Below are positions 6,852 through 14,299 of a stretch of DNA of 51,389 bases, one piece after another (positions within the stretch are counted from its first letter, which is position 1; each line of letters opens with the position of its first letter). The stretch is from contig DUFD01000016.1 of the NCBI GenBank assembly GCA_011171075.1, forward strand, positions 1 to 51,389, read 5' to 3'. The notes beneath the pieces were generated by a model. The model was given only the letters and a program-made list of their open reading frames with translations. It was not told the DNA's origin and searched no databases. The stretch comes from Dehalococcoidia bacterium. Lineage in GTDB: Bacteria; Chloroflexota; Dehalococcoidia; Dehalococcoidales; Fen-1064. The position numbers were made by a program, and so were the translations under genes.

Positions 6852-9494
6852 TTAGGCTACCCTTCTGGTCCTGACAATCAGGACAACCACCGCGATTACC
6901 AGTATGGCACCAACGGCGACGACCACCCAGAGTATGTACTCGGGGATTTCGGTCTGCTCAATCGGTGGTACCACCACGGTAATATCGTCTGGCCACTCAA
7001 TTTGAGTTGGCTCTTGCTCGATAACCCAGGTGTCCGGTTCGTCCGGAAGGACTTCCGCGGCAGTGGTGAAGAAAGCGTTCGACCAGATGCTCGTCTCACC
7101 CTCACGGACAGCCTGGACGCGCCAGGAGTAAGTCGTCAGGTAGTCGAGGGTCTCGCTGATAACAAGACCGTTAGCCTCCACTGACTCTTCGACTATGACG
7201 TCGCCATCCGGATATTCCGACAGCTCGAAGTTGTAGCTGTCAGCTCCAGCGACGGCGGCCCAGGTGAAGGACGGCGAAGCAGCCCGGACGTTCTCAGCAG
7301 CTATTACCGGAACGAGTGAAGACTGTGCCGGCGCTGCCAGAGGCCCTATGCCCAGGGCAACCGGTGTGCCGCACATGGCATTGATGGATGGCCAGATGTT
7401 GAGTCCGGTCTCGAACCACACGCTGCCGCCAAGGACGTTCGTGCCCTGTACGTCAGCTGCCCCCCAGATCCCGTTGAGGTCGTTCCAGATGTAGACTATC
7501 GTGGTCTCGTCAACGTTGGCATTTGTGATTGTAACAAGGGCCACGTCAGTCTGGGCAACAGGACCGCCAATGAATATGTCGTAGTTGCCGCCCTCTATGG
7601 TTGGCCGTGGCGTCTCCAGAGGGGCCGGGTTGGAAGCGTAGTTTGCAGCACCGAGCATGGCCGGCGGAGCCGCGATACCGGTCGTGGCGTTGGTTACTTG
7701 GAAGCTAACGCCCTGGGTCGCGAAGGTATAGATTCCAGTCGCCGGTACGGCAGTTGTGAAGGAACCGGTAGCCGGGGCACCCAGCTCGTAACTGGTGTCT
7801 ATCCGCTCGACTAATGCACTGGTCTTATAACCCATGGAGGTCGCTGCCGGTCCGGCAGGGTCACCCCACCAGTTGTGGGTGAAGTTCATGCCGGGTGCAG
7901 CCGCTGCAGATTCGGAGTAGACGTTCTTGGGGTTGCTAATCTCGTTGAACATCACCGTGACGTCACCCAGGTCCACCGGACAAGCAGTATACGGGGGAAC
8001 CGGAAGTGTATAACCCACGGCAATACCGTAGGCCAGGCTGCCACTGACTGTGCTGTTCGTCATCGTGAATGTAGTAGCGAAGGCGGGGAACTGTCCGATC
8101 TGAACAGCAGCGACACCGTTCGGAAGCGTGCTGGAAACCGGAATGCCGCAGCCTGTGATTGAGGCATCACTGATGGTCATAGTGCCGCCATAGGCTGCCA
8201 CTGCCCTCCACAGGCCGCTCATGCTATCGCCGGTGGACTTTAGTACGCCTCCTGACATGAGAGGTGTGTAGAGCATCGTGCCGGCATAGGTGCCTGTTGC
8301 GGTGTTACCGGTAGATATGTTCGGGTCTACGGCTGTACCGCCTGTATTCTGGATGTAGTAGTCCTGCGCGTATGTTGTTGTGTTATAGTCACCAACGAAC
8401 GTGCAGCCGCTGATGGTCAGGTCATCACCGCTTGCTAGGATGCCTATATCGGATTGAGTACCCAGTGTCGTGTCAAAGGTGCAGCCGCTGATGGTGCTCG
8501 GGTAGGTAGCCGCAGCGGTCTGGAAGTCTATCATGGTCTGCACGGGTGTTGTAAGACTGGTGCCATATTTGGTGAACGTGCAGTTCTGGACGGTAACACC
8601 CTCTGCCTGTATGGTTAATACGCCTGGACCTGCGGCGTTCCCCATGATGGTCAGGCCATCCAGTGTCACTCCTCCATTGGTAGCTGTCTTGTTACCGCCG
8701 GCAGTGACGGTCAAAGTACCGCCAACAGGGGCTACAGTAGCTGGCAGGTCGGCGATTATGGGTGTGGCACCTTCCATGGCCACGATTGTGACGGGCCTGT
8801 CAACGACTACAATCTCATCATAATAGCCTGTACCGACCTTGATGGTGAAGTTGCCGGTCAAGGCAGCCATACCGATGGCGGTTCCGATGTTATTGCCGAC
8901 GTTCATCAGGTATCCGCCCGGATTCCAGAGTTCGACCGTGCCGGGGTAGTAGAGTGACGGTGCGGTAATCGTGTAGGCGCTTGACGTTACTGCGGTGGTC
9001 TCCTTGCTGGTTCTCACCGTCAGCGTGTAGTCACCGGGCGTCGACGGATTGGTGATGCCGGCAGCCAGGTTGATTATAACATTGGCAGTGATACCGATGT
9101 TATCTGGTGCAACCAGCGTATAGGTTACAGTTCTTGCAGTACCACTTGAGGTAAAGGTACCTGCACCAGCTGAACCACCCCATGTAGGAGGTGGGGTCGC
9201 ATTGCCTATCCAGCCGGGTGATACCGAGATTGAAGCGCCAGCTGCAACTACAGCTGAGGCAGCAACCGCCGTATCGCTGGGGAAGGTGATGGTGATGGTG
9301 TCACCCGCAACGAGCTCCTGGGCTACGGTGAAGGTAACCGTGTAATCGCCTGTCCCGCTGATGACGTTTGTGCCGGTGGCGAGGGTGGCAGTTACTCCAC
9401 TGAGTGCCGCAGCCGGAAGCGCACCTACCAGCAGGCTGGTAACCACTGCTAACGTAACGCCCACACCTAAAATTCTAGATATTTTCTTTTTCAT
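6852..9494 (-). CDS. Secreted parallel beta-helix / Fn3 surface protein with C-terminal membrane anchor
   Basis: An 880-residue exported protein, a candidate S-layer or outer-surface component. Residues 1-31 are a signal peptide (MKKKISRILGVGVTLAV, cleavage near ALPAAA). An Ig-like region rich in Thr/Val follows, then right-handed beta-helix coils with the recurring pattern TISGCTF / VQNCTF / LTISGCTF. Near the C terminus are a linker, an Fn3-like domain (TTYSWRVQA, WSNAFFTT), a Pro-rich segment and one membrane helix ending RTRRVA. The end architecture matches that of the neighbour at 3632-6688. The ATG at 9494 has AAGGAGG 16 nt upstream (rather far) and AAAGG 3 nt upstream. A ~200-nt leader with tandem promoters and an upstream ORF suggests regulated, abundant expression. 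Confidence 0.85.
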   Translation of the reverse strand: MKKKISRILGVGVTLAVVTSLLVGALPAAALSGVTATLATGTNVISGTGDYTVTFTVAQELVAGDTITITFPSDTAVAASAVVAAGASISVSPGWIGNATPPPTWGGSAGAGTFTSSGTARTVTYTLVAPDNIGITANVIINLAAGITNPSTPGDYTLTVRTSKETTAVTSSAYTITAPSLYYPGTVELWNPGGYLMNVGNNIGTAIGMAALTGNFTIKVGTGYYDEIVVVDRPVTIVAMEGATPIIADLPATVAPVGGTLTVTAGGNKTATNGGVTLDGLTIMGNAAGPGVLTIQAEGVTVQNCTFTKYGTSLTTPVQTMIDFQTAAATYPSTISGCTFDTTLGTQSDIGILASGDDLTISGCTFVGDYNTTTYAQDYYIQNTGGTAVDPNISTGNTATGTYAGTMLYTPLMSGGVLKSTGDSMSGLWRAVAAYGGTMTISDASITGCGIPVSSTLPNGVAAVQIGQFPAFATTFTMTNSTVSGSLAYGIAVGYTLPVPPYTACPVDLGDVTVMFNEISNPKNVYSESAAAAPGMNFTHNWWGDPAGPAATSMGYKTSALVERIDTSYELGAPATGSFTTAVPATGIYTFATQGVSFQVTNATTGIAAPPAMLGAANYASNPAPLETPRPTIEGGNYDIFIGGPVAQTDVALVTITNANVDETTIVYIWNDLNGIWGAADVQGTNVLGGSVWFETGLNIWPSINAMCGTPVALGIGPLAAPAQSSLVPVIAAENVRAASPSFTWAAVAGADSYNFELSEYPDGDVIVEESVEANGLVISETLDYLTTYSWRVQAVREGETSIWSNAFFTTAAEVLPDEPDTWVIEQEPTQIEWPDDITVVVPPIEQTEIPEYILWVVVAVGAILVIAVVVLIVRTRRVA

Positions 9495-9576
9495 CGACCT
9501 TTAAGTTTTTCCTCCTTGAAATGTCTCCATAATATATCAAATCTCTCCGTCCATGGAGACAAACATTGTTTGCCTG

Positions 9577-9630
9577 TTAGAATCTGTTGTTGGAACGGAC
9601 CGTCCCTTTCCCCTTGCGGGCTTTGACCAT
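9577..9630 (-). CDS. Upstream ORF / possible leader peptide (17 residues) in the surface protein leader
   Basis: ATG at 9630 preceded by AAAGGAGG with 6-nt spacing, a better ribosome-binding site than that of the main gene. It encodes MVKARKGKGTVRSNNRF and stops at TAA (9577-9579), 82 nt before the main start codon. Six of 17 residues are Lys or Arg. It lies inside the predicted leader downstream of both promoters. It could be a translational control element or a tiny protein; no homologue is known to me. Confidence 0.55.
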   Translation of the reverse strand: MVKARKGKGTVRSNNRF

Positions 9631-9703
9631 ACACCACCTCCTTTGCCGGTATGATTTACGTATCCTCATATCCATAGTAGTGCCTACGGATACGCAACCC
9701 CTA

Positions 9704-9731
9704 ATTATAACATAACATAAACACTTGTCAA
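9704..9731 (-). promoter_or_regulatory. Proximal promoter (P1) of the beta-helix surface protein gene
   Basis: Perfect consensus boxes: TTGACA (9731-9726), 16-nt spacer, TATAAT (9709-9704). Predicted start near 9697, giving a leader of about 200 nt. The first part of the leader contains a 7-bp inverted repeat, CGTATCC (9659-9665) and GGATACG (9688-9694). Confidence 0.85.
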
Positions 9732-9780
9732 GCCTCGACGCTATCTCCTTCAAGCGCCGTGCTTTGACTCGCTATTTATT

Positions 9781-9802
9781 GGTATGACTACGTAGTCATA
9801 CC
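9781..9802. promoter_or_regulatory. Perfect 22-bp palindrome between the tandem promoters
   Basis: GGTATGACTAC followed by its exact reverse complement GTAGTCATACC, centred on TACGTA with no spacer. It lies about 15-36 nt downstream of the predicted P2 start and 50 nt upstream of P1. The length and perfect symmetry suggest a dimeric regulator's operator; a transcript hairpin is also possible, though a zero-base loop is poor for RNA. Confidence 0.65.
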
Positions 9803-9823
9803 TACCTATCCTTATTAACATAA

Positions 9824-9851
9824 AGCATAACACAAAAAAGCGATTTGTCAA
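9824..9851 (-). promoter_or_regulatory. Distal promoter (P2) of the beta-helix surface protein gene
   Basis: TTGACA (9851-9846), 16 nt, TATGCT (9829-9824). Like P1 it is preceded by GGCTTGACAA and has a 16-nt T-rich spacer, so P1 and P2 may be a duplication. Between this promoter and the elp3 stop at 9925 there is only an inverted repeat, GTGATAC (9891-9897) with GTATCAC (9913-9919), which may weakly end the elp3 transcript. Confidence 0.65.
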
Positions 9852-9924
9852 GCCCCCAATCAGGCACGGCTCAGACGGGCCATGTAATAAGTGATACGTT
9901 TTGGAGCCGAAAGTATCACCGTGA

Positions 9925-11274
9925 CTATAGTTCCCTGACCATATAGCCGCCCCTTTGGTCATAGCCGAACTCAGTACGATAGTACTCTCTGGCACCGGCC
10001 CCGCTTAGCACTGCCAGTTGCCTTAAGTGGAATTCCTCCCTGGCAATACGCTCGGCTTCGCGGAGCAGGGACTTGCCCAGGCCTTTATGCTGGGCGGCCG
10101 TCATATTCTGGCGGCGCAGGGGGACCTCAGGGCCATAGACGTGAAGCTCACGAACCACGGCGTCAGGACTTGCCTTCTGTAACCTGAGGCGCAGCAGCCC
10201 GAAGAGGGTCTCGTCCGTATCTTCAGAGGAGAGGAATACCTCCGTGCCCCCGGAGGCCTCGTAATCCGTTCGTACCAGGAAAGGCTTGCCCGTTTCCCGG
10301 CCGCTCATAACGCGGTGGCCGTATTCCCGACAGCGGATACACCTGCATTCGGTACCTTTCTCCTGCATCCGCTCCCTGACAATGCCCCGCAGCGAATCGC
10401 GGCAGCCGGCCACGATAAATTTTGACGGAATATCACGCAGTACCCGGGAGATGCGGACATATGGGGGGACAAGCGCCTTGATGTCAGCCACCAGGTCAAT
10501 CATGACATCGCTGGGGTATGGCTGGTAACGCCCCTGCCGGTACCACCTCTCAAGTTCCGTGCCCTCGACAACCATGGTAGGGTACAGTTTGAGGCCGTCA
10601 GGTCGGAAACGGGGGTCGGCAAAGAGCTGGCGGGACATCTCCAGGTCTTTCTCCGGGGTGGAACCGGGCAGCCCCGGCATCCAGTGGTAGTGTACCTTGA
10701 ACCCGTGCCCCTTCAGCAGTGCCGTTGCCCTGACCACCTCTTCGACACCGTGTCCTCTCCGTACCAGTTCATAGATAGCATCATCCAATGTCTGGACACC
10801 CAGCTCGACCCGCGTGGTGCCGAACTCCAGCATACGGTCGATTTCCTCCGGCCCGCACCAGTCGGGTCGGGTCTCGATGCACAGCCCCGTGCAGCGGTGG
10901 CTGACGGTCTCGTTGAGGTGCTTGGCCTCTTCCAGGGTGGCCGAGTGCTTGCCGTTCAGAGCATCATAGCAGCCCTTGATGAAGGCGTACTGGTATTCGG
11001 GTGGGGTCGCCAGGAATGTGCCGCCCATGATGATAAGCTCAATCTTGTCGGTGGGGTGTCCCATGTCAGAGAAGACCTTGAGTCGCATCCGCACCTGTTC
11101 CACGGCATCGAAATCACACTGGATACCGCGGAGCACTGCTGGCGACTCCGGTGTATAGCTCTGGGGAATGGCCGAGTAGGTGGGACAGTAGACGCATTGG
11201 CCGGGGCATTCTGCTGGCTGCGTCATCACGGCCACCGGGGTCACGCCCGATATTGTCCTGGCGAACTTCTTCAT
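9925..11274 (-). CDS. elp3: Elp3-type radical SAM / GNAT tRNA uridine-34 acetyltransferase
   Basis: Stand-alone Elp3: uses acetyl-CoA and S-adenosylmethionine to start carboxymethyl modification at C5 of wobble uridine in tRNA. The N-terminal half is the radical SAM barrel with the cluster cysteines in CPGQCVYC, followed by PTYSAIPQSYTPESPAVLRG and ELGVQTLDD, all typical of Elp3. The C-terminal ~150 residues form the acetyltransferase domain, with the acetyl-CoA loop QHKGLGKSLLREAE and Tyr-rich end AREYYRTEFGYDQRGGYM. An upstream TTG (11325) is open, but ATG 11274 has AGGGA at 8 nt and starts MKKFARTISGVTPVAVM; 449 residues. Dehalococcoides Elp3 is a structural model of this family. Divergent from the PAP2-like gene. 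Confidence 0.93.
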   Translation of the reverse strand: MKKFARTISGVTPVAVMTQPAECPGQCVYCPTYSAIPQSYTPESPAVLRGIQCDFDAVEQVRMRLKVFSDMGHPTDKIELIIMGGTFLATPPEYQYAFIKGCYDALNGKHSATLEEAKHLNETVSHRCTGLCIETRPDWCGPEEIDRMLEFGTTRVELGVQTLDDAIYELVRRGHGVEEVVRATALLKGHGFKVHYHWMPGLPGSTPEKDLEMSRQLFADPRFRPDGLKLYPTMVVEGTELERWYRQGRYQPYPSDVMIDLVADIKALVPPYVRISRVLRDIPSKFIVAGCRDSLRGIVRERMQEKGTECRCIRCREYGHRVMSGRETGKPFLVRTDYEASGGTEVFLSSEDTDETLFGLLRLRLQKASPDAVVRELHVYGPEVPLRRQNMTAAQHKGLGKSLLREAERIAREEFHLRQLAVLSGAGAREYYRTEFGYDQRGGYMVREL

Positions 11275-11392
11275 TGTATACTTCCCTGTCAGCAATACTT
11301 TAGCAAATTTGGTAAGCGGCCACAATTCACTTCTGACAGCCCCATGAATCTTGTGCTAAAATACGAGGCAGCTCTAACAGAAGGACTTGCGT

Positions 11393-12013
11393 ATGGCGAC
11401 TATCCGACAGAGCCCGATGCAAAGGGCCAGGCTCATCTCGAACCTTCTGCACCCCTGGGTGGTTCTGGTGCCGGTAGTCTCACTGGTCGCTTACGATACA
11501 GCAGGTGAGTCCCTGGAGTGGGTCGGTTGGACGTTGCTGACCCTGGCATCAGCATTCCTGTTACCTGCTATTTATGCAAGAATCAGGGCTTCGATGCTGT
11601 CCGGCAGTGAAACGCGGCAAAAAATTTCCAGAGACCTCTTCAGGGACAATTTTTGGGATCTCCTTGTCATGGCAGTGCTATTTGGTATTTGCCCGATTCT
11701 CGTTTTGTACTACTTGGACGGACCGGAAACACTTCTTGCTACTGTGGTTGCCGTTAGCGTCACCATGCTCGCGATAGCCTTGACCAACCTGGTGTACAGG
11801 GCAAGTTTCCACCTTGCCATGGTCACCAGTATGTTATCCGCACTCTGGATTCATTTTGGTCTGGTCTCTTTGGTCACTCTGCCCCTGCTGCCGGTTCTCG
11901 GTATTTCAAGGTACCAGCTTGGTGAACATAGTCCAGCCCAGATTGTGACCGGATTTTTCATCGGCCTGGCTGTTTCCGGGGCCGTTTTCTTCGGGTTCGG
12001 GCTGATAGGCTAG
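11393..12013 (+). CDS. PAP2-like integral membrane protein (degenerate phosphatase motifs)
   Basis: 206-residue protein with about six membrane helices. The C-terminal part, ISRYQLGEHSPAQIVTGFF, resembles motif 3 of the PAP2 lipid phosphatase family (SRxxxxxHxxxD), with Gln where the Asp normally is; ASFHLAM could stand for motif 2 (PSGH). Motif 1 (KxxxxxxRP) is not recognisable. It may therefore be a catalytically altered relative; a role in lipid or undecaprenyl phosphate metabolism is only a guess. Start ATG 11393 (AGAAGGA at 7 nt) is preferred to TTG 11387. A possible promoter, CTGACA-18-TAAAAT, precedes it near 11333-11362. Confidence 0.65.
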   Translation: MATIRQSPMQRARLISNLLHPWVVLVPVVSLVAYDTAGESLEWVGWTLLTLASAFLLPAIYARIRASMLSGSETRQKISRDLFRDNFWDLLVMAVLFGICPILVLYYLDGPETLLATVVAVSVTMLAIALTNLVYRASFHLAMVTSMLSALWIHFGLVSLVTLPLLPVLGISRYQLGEHSPAQIVTGFFIGLAVSGAVFFGFGLIG

Positions 12014-12072
12014 CTGCATGCCTTTTGGAAAAGCAGTAGGGCGATGAGTTACTAAGTCTCGCGGAGGTGAAC

Positions 12073-12477
12073 ATGGATATTGCTTTGTCCGTATTACTGA
12101 TTGGTACCGCTATCGTTTGCATCTATTACTGGGTAGATTTTTATATTACCGGAGGCGTCCATGTCATCAAGGATGACTGGTATATGAGGTTTCAGAATGC
12201 CTTTCCGGCTGCAGACCTGTGGATGTCAGTCTGTGCGATTGTAGGGGCTATCGGGCTTCTGACGGGGCAGACTTATGGTCTACTATTTACTCTGCTTGCG
12301 GCCAGTTCCCTGATATTCCTGGGGCTCATGGACGTGACCTTCAATATACAGAACAAGCTCTATCGCTTGGTAGCTACTTCAGGCCAGATGAAATTTGAAG
12401 TATTTCTCAATATCTATGCTCTGGGATTCGGTATTGCTCTCATCATCTGCTTGGGACCCAGGTTAGGCCTTGTGTGA
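12073..12477 (+). CDS. Small four-helix membrane protein, function unknown
   Basis: 134 residues with four predicted membrane helices (near residues 4-24, 48-65, 69-92 and 110-130). Between helices 1 and 2 lies a conserved-looking polar stretch, DFYITGGVHVIKDDWYMRF. I do not recognise a family. ATG 12073 has GGAGG at 5 nt and is chosen over the in-frame GTG at 12067. It follows the PAP2-like gene after 59 nt, so the two are probably co-transcribed. A palindromic repeat begins right after its stop codon. Confidence 0.75.
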   Translation: MDIALSVLLIGTAIVCIYYWVDFYITGGVHVIKDDWYMRFQNAFPAADLWMSVCAIVGAIGLLTGQTYGLLFTLLAASSLIFLGLMDVTFNIQNKLYRLVATSGQMKFEVFLNIYALGFGIALIICLGPRLGLV

Positions 12478-12487
12478 CGGAGGTAAA

Positions 12488-12573
12488 GCGGGGAGTGAAA
12501 GAGGGGGCGCAGCCCCCTCTTAGCAAATCTTCCCCCTCTCCTTTGAAGGAGAGGGGGATACAGGGGGTGAGGT
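12488..12573. repeat. Palindromic repeat element, copy A (longest copy)
   Basis: Two adjacent hairpins. The first pairs AAGAGGGGGC (12499-12508) with GCCCCCTCTT (12512-12521); the second pairs CCCTCTCCTT with AAGGAGAGGG around 12534-12556, followed by ATACAGGGGGTGAGGT. The second hairpin and the GGGGTGAGGT tail recur in reverse orientation at 28152-28191 and 38354-38400. In all three places the GTGAGGT end abuts the 5' end of a gene. It resembles short non-autonomous palindromic elements; no transposase is present. Confidence 0.8.
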
Positions 12574-13207
12574 AGATACGGAGACCTTCAATCTTATAGC
12601 TCCGGGCTGGTATAACTTTCGGCACTGGTCGATATTTCGTCGCGAGCTGGAGGCGCTGGCGCAACGCTGGCAGGGCGGTCGGCTCTTGAATATCGGCTGT
12701 GCCCACGGTCCCGATTTTTTACCCTTTATCAGTAGTTTCGAGTTGCACGGGGTAGATTTCTCACGGGAGATGCTGCGCTTCGCCGGCGACTATTCTAAAA
12801 AGTTCAGTTTCGAGGCAAACCTGGTACTGGCGGATGTTACCCGCCTCCCATATGCCGACGACTCCTTTGACCGGGCTATCGCCGTGGCAACCTACCACCA
12901 CCTAAGGAAAGATAAACAAGCAGCGGCACTTAACGAGTTGCGGCGGGTACTCAAGACCGGAGGCGAAGCATTTATCACCGTGTGGAACCGCTGGCAACCC
13001 CGGTTCTGGTTCAAGGGTAAGGAGCCTGCCATTCCCTGGAGGATCGGAGATGAAATGTTGTACCGCTACTACTATCTTTTCTCATATCCCGAACTGCTGA
13101 AACTGGTCAAGCAGGCCGGTTTAAGGGTGCTGGGGTTTCCAGAAGGGGGGCGCTTTCCGGCGAAACTTTTTTCCCGAAACATCTGCCTGCTGGTAATCAA
13201 AGACTGA
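12572..13207 (+). CDS. Class I SAM-dependent methyltransferase whose start codon appears lost at a repeat
   Basis: UbiE-like methyltransferase. Motif I is LLNIGCAHGPDF, followed by LHGVDFSREML, VLADVTRLPYADDSFD and LRRVLKTGGEAFITVWN. The reading frame is clearly coding well upstream of the first TTG (12686): residues such as FNLIAPGWYNFRHWS and FRRELEALAQRW are typical for the N terminus of this family. Yet no ATG, GTG or TTG occurs in frame between 12686 and the stop at 12521, and the repeat ends at 12573. The natural start seems to have been replaced by the repeat. Translation may begin at TTG 12686 (173 residues, lacking the N-terminal helices) or at a non-standard codon. The gene may be decaying. 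The target is unknown. Confidence 0.7.
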   Translation, partial: VDTETFNLIAPGWYNFRHWSIFRRELEALAQRWQGGRLLNIGCAHGPDFLPFISSFELHGVDFSREMLRFAGDYSKKFSFEANLVLADVTRLPYADDSFDRAIAVATYHHLRKDKQAAALNELRRVLKTGGEAFITVWNRWQPRFWFKGKEPAIPWRIGDEMLYRYYYLFSYPELLKLVKQAGLRVLGFPEGGRFPAKLFSRNICLLVIKD

Positions 13208-13219
13208 CTGAGCGTGGTG

Positions 13220-13248
13220 TTGACAAAGACTTCAATGAGTAATAGGAT
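13220..13248 (+). promoter_or_regulatory. Promoter of the zinc-ribbon/tautomerase genes
   Basis: TTGACA (13220-13225), a 17-nt spacer and TAGGAT (13243-13248). Predicted start near 13255, about 40 nt upstream of the zinc-ribbon start codon. Confidence 0.65.
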
Positions 13249-13295
13249 GCTGTAAAGCAAAGAAAGACCTTGCAAGCTCCAGAGGGGGTGAAGCG

Positions 13296-13514
13296 ATGAT
13301 TGTTAAGATTGTATGTCCGCAGTGTAACAGCGAGAGTGGCTTCTCTCTGGCTGATGCCAGCTTCGAGGGGCCATACCGGTGCTGGCAGTGCCGGGGAAAC
13401 TTCGCCCTTAAGATAGTCGGCACTGAGGTGAAATCGTGCGAGCCCATAAGCCAGGAGGAGTTTGACCGGCAGCAGGAGCTCCTGGCCATGAAGAAGAAGC
13501 TCGAGAAAAAGTGA
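13296..13514 (+). CDS. Small zinc-ribbon protein
   Basis: 72 residues. Two CxxC knuckles, CPQC (residues 7-10) and CWQC (27-30), form a rubredoxin-like zinc ribbon near the N terminus, followed by a charged helical tail (EFDRQQELLAMKKKLEKK) that may be a short coiled coil. The ATG has GAGGGGGTG about 6 nt upstream. It is followed after 28 nt by the tautomerase gene. Function unknown; such ribbons often mediate protein or nucleic-acid contacts. A second small zinc-ribbon gene of similar layout lies at 51077-51256. Confidence 0.8.
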   Translation: MIVKIVCPQCNSESGFSLADASFEGPYRCWQCRGNFALKIVGTEVKSCEPISQEEFDRQQELLAMKKKLEKK

Positions 13515-13542
13515 CCGGGCGTACCGACAGAGGAGGCGTCTC

Positions 13543-13728
13543 ATGCCGGTAGTTGTCATCGAGATGTGGGAAGGCCGCACCGTCGAGCAGAAGAGGCAGC
13601 TGGTTGAGGGGATAACTGATACCTTTATCCGCATCGGTGTTCCCAAAGAAGCCTTACATATAATTATACAGGACATTCCAAAGCACAACTGGGGACATGC
13701 CGGTAGACTGGCCTCGGAAACAGACTAG
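13543..13728 (+). CDS. 4-oxalocrotonate tautomerase family protein
   Basis: 61 residues, standard for the 4-OT family, whose catalytic base is the N-terminal proline exposed after removal of Met. Here the protein starts MPVVVIEMWEGRTVEQKRQL, with Pro1 in place, a typical RxxEQK stretch and the family's IIIQDIPKHNWGHAG end. Enzymes of this size form hexamers in the cytoplasm and isomerise unsaturated keto acids; the actual substrate here cannot be told. The ATG has GGAGG with 6-nt spacing. Probably in one transcript with the zinc-ribbon gene. Confidence 0.92.
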   Translation: MPVVVIEMWEGRTVEQKRQLVEGITDTFIRIGVPKEALHIIIQDIPKHNWGHAGRLASETD

Positions 13729-13807
13729 GCTTATAACCTCGCTGTGGACAGGTGAGTAGCGGTGTGCTTTAATTTCACTAGAGGCATAAGGTCTGGAGGA
13801 TAGGACT

Positions 13808-14275
13808 ATGGACTGGGGAGTCCTGGCGGTTGTACTGTCAGTGATAATGATTATCGCAGTAGTCTCTTTCCTGAGAGGGCGCGGCGGCGTAATGCAGCGA
13901 CCGGAGGTTGTCCAGTTTGTGCTGTATGATGTCAAGATGAACCAGGCGCTGGTGGAGGCGTTCTACATGCGAGAGAAGCCCAAGCGGTTTGAGAAATCCA
14001 ACTGGGATATAAATAAGAAGAAGATTAGTTTTCTCAATGAGTCACTGCAGGAAACTCTCCGTATGACCTTCGGCATGGTCGAAGACATCAATCAGGATAT
14101 CAAGCTCGTCAAGAAGAACAAGACGAGTCACCATAGTATAGATGTCGCCAAGCTGGTCGAGCCTCTAGCTGTCTGCCGTAAGGGGCTTGAGGACTGGATG
14201 ATGGAGAACCTCGGCACGACGGAGCTTCCAACCAAGTACCCTTCCGTCTGGGACACGTTATTCTATGGACGGTAG
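13808..14275 (+). CDS. Single-pass membrane protein, function unknown
   Basis: 155 residues: an N-terminal membrane helix (DWGVLAVVLSVIMIIAVV) followed by RGRGG and a ~130-residue cytoplasmic, largely helical domain rich in Lys and Glu (FEKSNWDINKKKISFLN, LVKKNKTSHHSID). I recognise no family. Good ribosome-binding site GGAGG at 8 nt. 79 nt after the tautomerase gene, same strand; convergent with rimI. Confidence 0.75.
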   Translation: MDWGVLAVVLSVIMIIAVVSFLRGRGGVMQRPEVVQFVLYDVKMNQALVEAFYMREKPKRFEKSNWDINKKKISFLNESLQETLRMTFGMVEDINQDIKLVKKNKTSHHSIDVAKLVEPLAVCRKGLEDWMMENLGTTELPTKYPSVWDTLFYGR

Positions 14276-14299
14276 GTATGCACCCGTCCGATGGGGCAG

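Noticed and set aside
10684-11508. Long plus-strand open frame (274 codons) opposite elp3
   Set aside because: Antisense shadow of a strongly conserved gene; no ribosome-binding site and the translation resembles no protein.
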